From positions 1-5,041 of the forward strand of contig CAMLIY010000242.1 of assembly GCA_946480125.1 (NCBI GenBank): DNA of 5,041 nucleotides. Direction: 5' to 3'. The notes beneath the pieces are model-generated. The model had not been told where the DNA came from, searched no databases, and saw nothing but the letters and a program-made list of their open reading frames with translations. The stretch is from an uncultured Asticcacaulis sp. (GTDB lineage: Bacteria > Pseudomonadota > Alphaproteobacteria > Caulobacterales > Caulobacteraceae). The position numbers and the translations under genes were made by a program. Positions 1-5,041 of this stretch are shown piece by piece (the first letter of the stretch is position 1; each line of letters begins with the position of its first letter).

Positions 1-14
1 CTGAAACTACCCAT
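1..14 (-). CDS. tatA: TatA, twin-arginine translocase subunit (first codons only, cut by window edge)
   Basis: Only the start codon, three more full codons and part of a fifth are in the window. Read on the minus strand they give M-G-S-F followed by AG-, which fits Ser. MGSFS is the usual beginning of alphaproteobacterial TatA, whose next residues form the single membrane helix. A strong ribosome binding site, AAAGGAG (plus-strand 23-29), ends 8 bases before the ATG, so this is a real start and not chance. Gene order supports it: in Caulobacter-type genomes tatA follows scpB on the same strand, then tatB and tatC. TatA is known to form the pore of the Sec-independent export system for folded proteins in the inner membrane. 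The identity rests on five residues plus context, so it is an inference, though a strong one. Confidence 0.78.
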
Positions 15-42
15 ACTCTAATCTCCTTTGCGAACCCACACT

Positions 43-70
43 CTTATCAGATGGGAGGCCGCCCCTTCAA
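43..70 (-). promoter_or_regulatory. Possible promoter for tatA
   Basis: On the minus strand TTGAAG (65-70) and GATAAG (43-48) are separated by 16 bases. Each matches four of six sigma-70 consensus positions, and the first also resembles the Caulobacter TTGACGS-type -35 box. Transcription would begin about 25 bases before the tatA ATG, just ahead of its AAAGGAG. The 131-bp gap between scpB and tatA is much larger than the other gaps in this gene row, which makes a separate tat promoter plausible. Matches this weak occur by chance, so this is tentative. Confidence 0.28.
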
Positions 71-133
71 TTGTCAGTCCATATCGACCAATTTACGCTC
101 TTATAGGCGTGTTTTCACCTGTCTTGGAAGTGT

Positions 134-145
134 TTTTGCGCAAAA
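134..145. repeat. 12-bp perfect palindrome directly after scpB
   Basis: TTTTGCGCAAAA is self-complementary over all 12 bases and abuts the scpB stop codon (146-148). There is no loop and no GC-rich stem, so it would make a poor hairpin and is not a normal intrinsic terminator. It could be a binding site for a dimeric regulator or chance. I assign no function. Confidence 0.4.
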
Positions 146-787
146 TCACTCTTTCTCGAAGAAGTCTTGTGCAAATTCCGTTTCTTCCAGTTCCTCCAGA
201 AGCAACGGATCTTCGGCGGTCTGTCCGCTGGACGGATCGGGCACCATAAAATCCGCCGGCACATTGATGTCAAGCAGGCCGGCGGCACGCATTTCCGCAG
301 CCCCCGGCAGATCAGCCAGAGACGGCAGCGAAAACTGCTCCAGGAAGGCGTCGGTCGTGCCATAGGTCACCGGCCGGCCCGGCGTGCGTCTGCGCCCGCG
401 TAGCTTGATCAGGTTCATTTCGTGCAGCACATCAAGCGTACCACGTGACAGGCCAACGCCGCGCACGGCTTCGATCTCCGCGCGCGTCACCGGCTGGTGA
501 TAGGCGATGATGGCCAGGGTTTCCAGCGCCGCCTTGGACAGCCGGCGCGGTTCCTCGCGTTCCTCGACCATCAGGTAGCCAAGATCGGCCGCGGTACGAA
601 ACTGCCAGCGGTCATTGATGATTTCAAGCGACACACCGCGACCGGCATAACGCGCGCGCAGGGCCGCCAGCGCCTTGCCAACCTCAGCGCCTTCCGGCAG
701 GCGATAGGCGATTTCCGAGGCCGACAGCGGCCCATCGGCGGCAAACAGCAGCGCCTCGATGGCGCGTTCGACAGTTTCCGGCGTCAT
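146..787 (-). CDS. scpB: ScpB, segregation and condensation protein B
   Basis: ScpB is the small winged-helix subunit (kite protein) of the SMC-ScpAB condensin. It dimerises, binds the middle of ScpA, and helps compact and separate newly replicated origins in the cytoplasm. The 213-residue product is close to the usual size. The first winged helix spans about residues 5-78 (start MTPETVERAIEALLFAADGP). The second spans 83-152 and holds the family signature LSKAALETLAIIAYHQPVTR, then a VRGV turn and GRRRTPGRP-x-TYGTT before FLEQFSL. The tail from about 190 is acidic (LLLEELEE) and probably disordered, as in many ScpB proteins. The ATG overlaps the scpA stop as ATGA and has a good GGGAG site 7 bases upstream inside scpA, so the start is well supported. 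Nothing appears broken. Confidence 0.96.
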   Translation of the reverse strand: MTPETVERAIEALLFAADGPLSASEIAYRLPEGAEVGKALAALRARYAGRGVSLEIINDRWQFRTAADLGYLMVEEREEPRRLSKAALETLAIIAYHQPVTRAEIEAVRGVGLSRGTLDVLHEMNLIKLRGRRRTPGRPVTYGTTDAFLEQFSLPSLADLPGAAEMRAAGLLDINVPADFMVPDPSSGQTAEDPLLLEELEETEFAQDFFEKE

Positions 788-1644
788 GCTTTATCTCCCA
801 TGATCGCTTGTCGTTTACGCATATAAAGCGCCTCGAAAGTCGCCAGTTGCTGGAGCTGCAAATGGCCTTCCTTGGCCAGTTCCAAAGAAGCCGAGAGTGT
901 TGACGCCATATAGGACACCCGCCGCGGTCCATCGCTGCGCACCGGCTGCGGCGCAACCTCATCGAGCGCCGTCCAGTTGGTCAGTTTCGGAAGTTGCGAG
1001 CGCAAATTATCGCGCGCGTCTTCCAGCGAATAGGCCTCGATGCGACGAGTGGGATCATAATGGCGGTCCAGTTCGCGGCGGCGCTGAGTGACATAGGCAC
1101 TCATCAGGTCAAAGACATTCGCTTCGATGCGCGATGACGGGATAATCAGCCGCGCTTCTGGATCACCACGCGCGAAAACATCACGCTTGAGCTGGGGCCG
1201 CGAGGTCAGGGCTTCGACCGCCTTGCGCATCGCTTCCAGTTTTTGCAGGCGATATGCCAGGGACAACGCCAGTTCTTCCGGCGCCGGCTCATTGGTCTGC
1301 TTGCGCTCGGCCTGGGGCAGAAGCAGGCGTGATTTCAGATAGGCCAGCCATGACGCCATGACAAGGTAATCGGCCGCCAGTGAGAAACGCAGCCGGCGCG
1401 CTTCCTGGATGAAGGCGAGATATTGCTCGGCCAGGCGGGTGATCGATATCTTGAGCAGATCGACCTTTTGTTGGCGGGCCAGCGCCAGCAGAACGTGCAG
1501 CGGCCCTTCATAACCCTCCAGATCGAGCACCAGCGCATCATCGGCGGCGATTTCCTCAGCCACTTCCGGACCGGGGGCTTCGAAATCAAGGCGCCTTTGC
1601 AGGACATCGTGCTCCAGACCTTTCGGCAAGGTGTCACGGCTCAT
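784..1644 (-). CDS. scpA: ScpA, segregation and condensation protein A (kleisin)
   Basis: ScpA is the kleisin that bridges the two SMC heads and carries ScpB, closing the condensin ring. The 286-residue product has an N-terminal leader of about 38 residues, then the hallmark block LDLEGYEGPLHVLLALARQQ (residues 40-59) followed by KVDLLKISI and LAEQYLAFI. A second helical block, ADYLVMASWLAYLKSRLLLP, lies at about 91-110. This N-terminal region is known to contact the SMC neck. The charged middle (about 112-210) would hold the ScpB-binding stretch. The C-terminal winged helix (about 215-286), which binds the SMC head cap, ends with HLQLQQLATFEALYMRKRQ. The ATG overlaps the nagZ stop by ATGA and its own stop overlaps scpB in the same way. 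Both overlaps suggest coupled translation and matched subunit supply. Confidence 0.96.
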   Translation of the reverse strand: MSRDTLPKGLEHDVLQRRLDFEAPGPEVAEEIAADDALVLDLEGYEGPLHVLLALARQQKVDLLKISITRLAEQYLAFIQEARRLRFSLAADYLVMASWLAYLKSRLLLPQAERKQTNEPAPEELALSLAYRLQKLEAMRKAVEALTSRPQLKRDVFARGDPEARLIIPSSRIEANVFDLMSAYVTQRRRELDRHYDPTRRIEAYSLEDARDNLRSQLPKLTNWTALDEVAPQPVRSDGPRRVSYMASTLSASLELAKEGHLQLQQLATFEALYMRKRQAIMGDKA

Positions 1645-2699
1645 GACGCCATGCCCTCGGTCGGGTCAGTTTTGGCGTGGGCATCCTGGCTCCTAGACAT
1701 CACCACGTCAAAACGGACGCGCGCGTCGATCACATCAAGCGGCTCAGGGATTTTCAGCAGGCGTTTGATGGCGGCTGTTGCCCGGCGCATCCGCTCGCCT
1801 TTGAGTTTCGGCGTCACATGCACCACCGACTTCATCTCGGCCATCTGACCGCTGCAATGCAGGATTACATCAACACCGGCGCGCAAGGCGGCTTTCGCGC
1901 GCTTTTCCAATGTACCGGAAAGCGCATTCATCGAGAGGTCATCAGTGATCAAAAGCCCGTCAAAACCAATGACATCGCGCACGATCTTCAGACACTTCCG
2001 CGATGTTGTCGCTGGATTACGCTTATCTATGTCCCGGTAAAGCACATGCGCGGTCATGGCGATCGGCATGTCAGCATTGACCTGGAAAGGATAGAAATCG
2101 ACTTTCAACAACTCATCCAGCCTGGTGTCGACACGCGGCAGGTCGGTGTGCGAATCGGCCCCTGCCCGTCCGTGGCCGGGAATATGCTTGATCACCGGCA
2201 GCACACCGCCCGCAAGAAAACCCTCACAAGCGGCGCGGCCCATGACGGCGACCGCCTGCGGCGTCAGGCCATAGGCGCGATCGCCGACGATTTCATGGGC
2301 ACCCGGCTGCGGCACATCCAGCACCGGCGCGCAGTCGACATTGATACCCAGTTCAGTCAGGTCATGGGCCATCAGGCGCGCGCCCAGGCGGACCATTTCG
2401 CGTTCTTCGGACGGATCATTGGTGACTTCGGCATAGCGCGCTGCCGACGGATAGTCCGGCCAGTGCGGCGGCCGAAGACGACGGACCCGGCCACCTTCCT
2501 GATCTATCAGGATAAGGGCCTCATGCGAGATCAGGCTTTTAAGCGATCCAACCAGCGCCTTGACCTGTTGCGGTGTGTCAATATTGCGTCGGAAGAGGAT
2601 GAAACCGAGCGGTTGAACATCGCTGAAAAAGCGACGCTCATCCGTCGTCAGTTCGGTGCCGGCAAGGCCCAGAATACACGCGGTTATGCCCTTGCCCAC
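1641..2699 (-). CDS. nagZ: NagZ, beta-N-acetylhexosaminidase (glycoside hydrolase family 3)
   Basis: NagZ is a cytoplasmic enzyme that removes GlcNAc from GlcNAc-anhydroMurNAc peptides during peptidoglycan recycling; in other species its products influence AmpC beta-lactamase induction. The 352-residue product is a full-length single-domain GH3 TIM barrel. Family marks in order are LGFILFRRNI (31-40), DQEGGRVRRL (66-75), NVDCAPVLDV (120-129), then KHIPGHGRAGADSHTDLP (171-188). This last stretch is the mobile loop, with catalytic His176 beside Asp182 and His184. ITDDLSMNAL (251-260) follows, where Asp253 is the expected nucleophile. The start is GTG, 4 bases after the stop of the SPOR gene. 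An in-frame TGA lies just upstream and no better start exists before the conserved ILGLAGTEL. I see no Shine-Dalgarno sequence, so initiation probably depends on upstream translation. There is no signal peptide, consistent with the cytoplasm. Confidence 0.95.
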   Translation of the reverse strand: MGKGITACILGLAGTELTTDERRFFSDVQPLGFILFRRNIDTPQQVKALVGSLKSLISHEALILIDQEGGRVRRLRPPHWPDYPSAARYAEVTNDPSEEREMVRLGARLMAHDLTELGINVDCAPVLDVPQPGAHEIVGDRAYGLTPQAVAVMGRAACEGFLAGGVLPVIKHIPGHGRAGADSHTDLPRVDTRLDELLKVDFYPFQVNADMPIAMTAHVLYRDIDKRNPATTSRKCLKIVRDVIGFDGLLITDDLSMNALSGTLEKRAKAALRAGVDVILHCSGQMAEMKSVVHVTPKLKGERMRRATAAIKRLLKIPEPLDVIDARVRFDVVMSRSQDAHAKTDPTEGMAS

Positions 2700-2703
2700 G
2701 GCG

Positions 2704-3474
2704 TTATTTCACGATGCAGTCGTGGCCAGATGCCTTGAGCGCCGAACAGAAGGATTTCGCCTTATCGGCGCTCAGCCCGGTAAAAGCCGTGCGATAGAAG
2801 GTGCCGTTTGGCGTGATGACCTTTTCAACGCGCTTGCCGGCCCCACCGACGAACAAGCCATAGGCCGACGCCACCTTGGCGTATTCCGTATTAGCGATAT
2901 CGGTTGAGGTATAGGCGCCAATCTGAACGGATGCCGTACCCCCCGCAACGGGCTTGGTGGTGACCGGAGTCGGGACCGCGGCGGCGGGTTTTGCGGTCGC
3001 AGATGATGACGTCGGGGGTGCCGATGTTGCGCTGCTGGCGGTTGCGCTGACACTGCTTTGCGATGGCAGAGGCCCTTGAATAGGAGCTGCCGGCAGGGGC
3101 GCTACGTCTACCGTCGAGGCGCTGGCAGCGGGACGGGCTCCGGGCACTTCCGATCCGGGCGCGAAAGTAGCGATGCCTGAATCGCTCATATCCTGATCAG
3201 AAAGCGGCTTGGCGTCCTGAACCTGACCATCCTTAATATCACCCACCGTATCGCCCACCTCAGGCGCAATCTTACCATGCTTATTCATGCCGGAATTATA
3301 GGCGATCACCACAACCAGCAGAAGCACGACAAGGCAGATTCCGCTAATGATCAGCGTCATGGGCGCCTTATCACGCGAGACAGGCGCCCGGCGCGATTCA
3401 TAGCTCAGATTGTCCTCAGTGGGAGGGGAATAGGTTCCGCGATCCCCAAAGCCTTCGCGATCCTGATCTGACAT
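2704..3474 (-). CDS. ftsN: SPOR-domain bitopic membrane protein, probable FtsN-like division protein
   Basis: The 256-residue product has FtsN layout: a charged cytoplasmic N-terminus (1-38), one membrane helix (about 39-59, LIISGICLVVLLLVVVIAY), a periplasmic stalk, a Pro/Ala/Ser/Thr-rich linker (about 108-178) and a C-terminal SPOR domain (about 180-256, SVQIGAYTSTDIANTEYAKV to the end). SPOR domains are known to bind denuded glycans at the septum, and FtsN activates septal wall synthesis. Its place before nagZ-scpA-scpB matches where I recall the Caulobacter ftsN gene. No clear E. coli-type essential peptide is visible, so the ftsN name rests on layout and locus. Cys243 and Cys253 in the SPOR domain might pair. 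I chose ATG at 3474, with GGGGA about 7 bases before it. An in-frame GTG at 3504 would add ten residues but has no ribosome binding site. Confidence 0.8.
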   Translation of the reverse strand: MSDQDREGFGDRGTYSPPTEDNLSYESRRAPVSRDKAPMTLIISGICLVVLLLVVVIAYNSGMNKHGKIAPEVGDTVGDIKDGQVQDAKPLSDQDMSDSGIATFAPGSEVPGARPAASASTVDVAPLPAAPIQGPLPSQSSVSATASSATSAPPTSSSATAKPAAAVPTPVTTKPVAGGTASVQIGAYTSTDIANTEYAKVASAYGLFVGGAGKRVEKVITPNGTFYRTAFTGLSADKAKSFCSALKASGHDCIVK

Positions 3475-3684
3475 GGTGAAATCCCCAAAGCCGGCGATTG
3501 GCACCGGAAAAAAATGTTAGGTCCGCCCACACGGTGAACGTATGGAATCGGACGCGAAGATACAGACTAGCAATCGATTTTGACAGCCCTGTGGCCAAAA
3601 AATCCGTTCTTCTGCCTGGCTATGATATCGTCCGTATTGCCCCCTTACCGGCATACTCTTATTTTATGCTAAAAGGAGATCACC
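3475..3684. other. Divergent intergenic region between the SPOR gene and the acetyltransferase
   Basis: This 210-bp stretch separates two divergent genes, so it should contain the promoter of the ftsN-nagZ-scpA-scpB row (minus strand) and that of the small acetyltransferase gene (plus strand). I see a perfect TTGACA at 3580-3585 (plus), but no -10 box at 15 to 19 bases. TATGAT at 3621-3626 resembles a -10 box but has no matched -35. A GAATC (GANTC) site, the target of the alphaproteobacterial cell-cycle methylase CcrM, lies at 3545-3549. No trace of argS or another gene is visible. Confidence 0.45.
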
Positions 3685-3954
3685 ATGAGCCAGACGATTG
3701 CTGATGTTGTTGATAATGCCCCCGCCAGCCGCTTTGAACTGAATGTAGAGGGACAAATCGCCTATGCTGATTATCGGATAGATAATGAAACCCTGTTTAT
3801 AGATTATGTTATGGCGCCACCGGCTTTGCGTGGCACAGGCGCGGCTGGCCGACTGATGGAAGGTGTCATGACAGCCGCGGCTGACAGGGGATATGCGATT
3901 GTGCCGGTTTGCGGATACGCGGCGGCCTGGATGCGTCGTCACCGCAAGCTTTAG
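3685..3954 (+). CDS. Small GNAT-like N-acetyltransferase family protein (YjdJ/COG2388 type)
   Basis: The 89-residue product resembles the minimal GNAT fold of the Acetyltransf_CG (YjdJ-like) family, whose members are usually about 90-100 residues long. Strands at about 17-43 (FELNVEGQIAYADYRI, then TLFIDYVMAP) lead into LRGTGAAGRLMEG (48-60). Arg49-Gly-Thr-Gly-Ala-Ala fits the acetyl-CoA pyrophosphate-binding loop R/Q-x-x-G-x-G/A. The C-terminal strand IVPVCGYAAAWMRRH (72-86) is the other family signature, with a conserved Cys (Cys76). The acceptor substrate is unknown for most of the family, so I assign none. The ATG follows AAAAGGAG by 6 bases, an excellent site that fixes the start. The stop TAG interlocks with the stop of the convergent kinase gene. 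It has no same-strand partner in the window and its GC is below that of the nagZ-scp block. Confidence 0.85.
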   Translation: MSQTIADVVDNAPASRFELNVEGQIAYADYRIDNETLFIDYVMAPPALRGTGAAGRLMEGVMTAAADRGYAIVPVCGYAAAWMRRHRKL

Positions 3955-5041
3955 GTCGGAATCTTCAGGGTGAAACGCGTCTCTTGCAATGTGGACAGCG
4001 CTGTAAGTTCTCCACCATGGGCATGGACGATTTCGGAAGCGATATACAACCCAAGACCTAAACCTTGCTGCGCAGATTGCCCGTCTCCGCGTACAAAGGG
4101 CTGGAACAAACGCGACATAACGACCTCGGATATCGGTTTTCCGGCATTTGCGACGTATAACTCAAATATTCCCTCACCGCTTTTGGCCCCTACCCGCACG
4201 GCTTGATCTGGCGCGCCGTAAGTCAAGGCATTGCCAAGCAAGTTGGAGAACAGTTGCGCGATACGACTGCCATCACAGGTAACGGAATCCTGCAGATCAT
4301 AATCAACATCAATGACCCGGTCAGGCCAGCTCGTGCGTAGCTCGCTGATGACCTGATCGAGAATGGCTTCTATCTGCGTATTCTTGCGGATATCCAGCGA
4401 TATACCTGCCCCCAGACGGCCTCGGGCGAAATCAAGCACATTTTCAATCAGTTCGGTCATTCGCCCGGTGCTTTTCTGCATCATGGCCACAAGACTGACC
4501 CCGCGTTCATTGAGCGGTGTCCGCTCGAGAAGCTTTACGCCTGATGAGATGGCGCCCAGTGGATTACGCAGATCATGCCCCAGGACCGCAATGAACTGTT
4601 CCCGTAGTTCGGCTGATTTTTGCGCTTCAGCCAAAGCGCACTGTGCGGCGATGATATGATTATGACTATCAAGATGATAAGCGATAAGCTCGGCATAGAG
4701 TTCAAACATACCGATAATTTCCGGCGTATTCACCTTAGCCGGCCGCGTATCGATAGCGCATAGCGTACCAAAGAAACGGCCGTCGGGCAGAACAATCGGT
4801 GCGGAAATATAGCTTTTAAGGCCATATATGGCCGGGGTATGATGTGTTGCGTAGATTATATCTTCAGAGGCATTGTCAAAAACGATGGTTTTGTGTGTCT
4901 GACGAATTTCGTGACACAGCGTCGTCTCAACTTTCAACTCGCCACCGGCCACCACGCCAAAACCCACATTATCCTGGACCTGGCATGCCACCCAACGTTC
5001 CTGCGTCACGCGTGCGACGGCGGCAAATCCCATTCCCGTGG
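3951..5041 (-). CDS. Soluble GAF-domain sensor histidine kinase (5' end outside window)
   Basis: The product autophosphorylates on His and would pass phosphate to a response regulator not seen here. Numbering from the Met at 5033: a GAF sensor domain (about 1-123, with YISAPIVLPDGRFFGTLCAI at 75-94), a linker helix (124-146), HisKA with H-box FIAVLGHDLRNPLGAI (His153), then HATPase_c with N-box QLFSNLLGNALTYG (Asn264 and Asn268 region), F-box LFQPFVRG and G2 box GLGLGLYIASEI (324-335). The G1 box reads VANAGKPI in place of V-x-D-x-G-x-G-I. No membrane segment is visible, so it is probably cytoplasmic. The reading frame stays open past that Met to the window edge (Thr-Gly before it). Family members as I recall them carry TTGMGFAAVARVT internally, so Met5033 is probably not the true start. 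The signal sensed is unknown. Confidence 0.9.
   Translation of the reverse strand, partial: TGMGFAAVARVTQERWVACQVQDNVGFGVVAGGELKVETTLCHEIRQTHKTIVFDNASEDIIYATHHTPAIYGLKSYISAPIVLPDGRFFGTLCAIDTRPAKVNTPEIIGMFELYAELIAYHLDSHNHIIAAQCALAEAQKSAELREQFIAVLGHDLRNPLGAISSGVKLLERTPLNERGVSLVAMMQKSTGRMTELIENVLDFARGRLGAGISLDIRKNTQIEAILDQVISELRTSWPDRVIDVDYDLQDSVTCDGSRIAQLFSNLLGNALTYGAPDQAVRVGAKSGEGIFELYVANAGKPISEVVMSRLFQPFVRGDGQSAQQGLGLGLYIASEIVHAHGGELTALSTLQETRFTLKIPT

Noticed and set aside
51..64. GGGAGGCCGCCC-like inverted repeat in the scpB-tatA gap as a terminator
   Set aside because: The repeat is imperfect, has no loop and no following T-run on either strand, so it does not fit an intrinsic terminator.
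1423..1848. A 141-codon open frame on the plus strand across the nagZ-scpA junction
   Set aside because: It is antisense to two certain genes and has no domain resemblance.
1677..2738. A 353-codon open frame on the plus strand opposite nagZ
   Set aside because: It mirrors nagZ, whose catalytic motifs are intact. The translation is rich in His, Arg and Gln with no recognisable domain, and no good ribosome binding site was seen. It is a codon-bias shadow.
3580..3626. TTGACA (3580) and TATGAT (3621) as one promoter for the acetyltransferase
   Set aside because: The two boxes are 35 bases apart, far beyond the 15-19 of sigma-70 promoters, and neither has a partner at the correct distance.
3637..3665. 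TTGCCC and TATTTT with 17-base spacing as an acetyltransferase promoter
   Set aside because: Transcription would start at or inside the AAAAGGAG ribosome binding site, leaving almost no leader, and both boxes are weak.
3498..3704. A 68-codon frame in the divergent intergenic region (plus strand)
   Set aside because: It starts with TTG without a Shine-Dalgarno sequence, overlaps the well-supported acetyltransferase start in another frame, and has no recognisable content.
4660..5041. The Cys-His pair (LCHEI) in the kinase GAF domain as a bilin-binding cyanobacteriochrome site
   Set aside because: A Cys in this region is common in ordinary GAF domains. The other hallmarks of bilin-binding GAF domains are not visible, so photoreception is unsupported.

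Overview
The window looks like chromosomal DNA of an alphaproteobacterium, most likely of the Caulobacterales. The reasons are the protein sequence style, the gene order SPOR/FtsN-like protein - nagZ - scpA - scpB - tatA on one strand, and moderate-to-high GC in the core block. I infer a Caulobacter/Asticcacaulis-type organism from recalled synteny; the sequence alone does not prove the genus.

Core block (positions 1 to about 3474, all on the minus strand, so transcription runs right to left): a SPOR-domain bitopic membrane protein (FtsN-like, division), then nagZ (peptidoglycan recycling glycosidase), scpA and scpB (the two non-SMC subunits of the SMC-ScpAB condensin). After a 131-bp gap come the first four complete codons of tatA (twin-arginine translocase), cut by the left edge. 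The gap from the SPOR gene to nagZ is 4 bp. nagZ/scpA and scpA/scpB each overlap by ATGA, so these four genes are almost certainly one operon with coupled translation. It joins septal peptidoglycan binding, wall turnover and chromosome segregation in one transcript.

Right block (about 3685 to 5041): a small GNAT-like acetyltransferase on the plus strand and, convergent with it, a soluble GAF - HisKA - HATPase_c sensor histidine kinase on the minus strand. The kinase runs off the right edge. Their stop codons interlock in the four bases TTAG. This block is visibly lower in GC in sampled lines, and it occupies the place where I would expect argS next to the SPOR gene. It is therefore probably a local insertion or rearrangement beside a conserved operon.

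The 210 bp between the SPOR gene and the acetyltransferase must hold the start of the operon's transcript and the promoter of the small gene, but I could not match a convincing promoter on either strand. I see no RNA genes, CRISPR arrays, insertion sequences or long repeats. I found no evidence of an undescribed system; the interest lies in the synteny break, the coupling arrangement and the atypical kinase.
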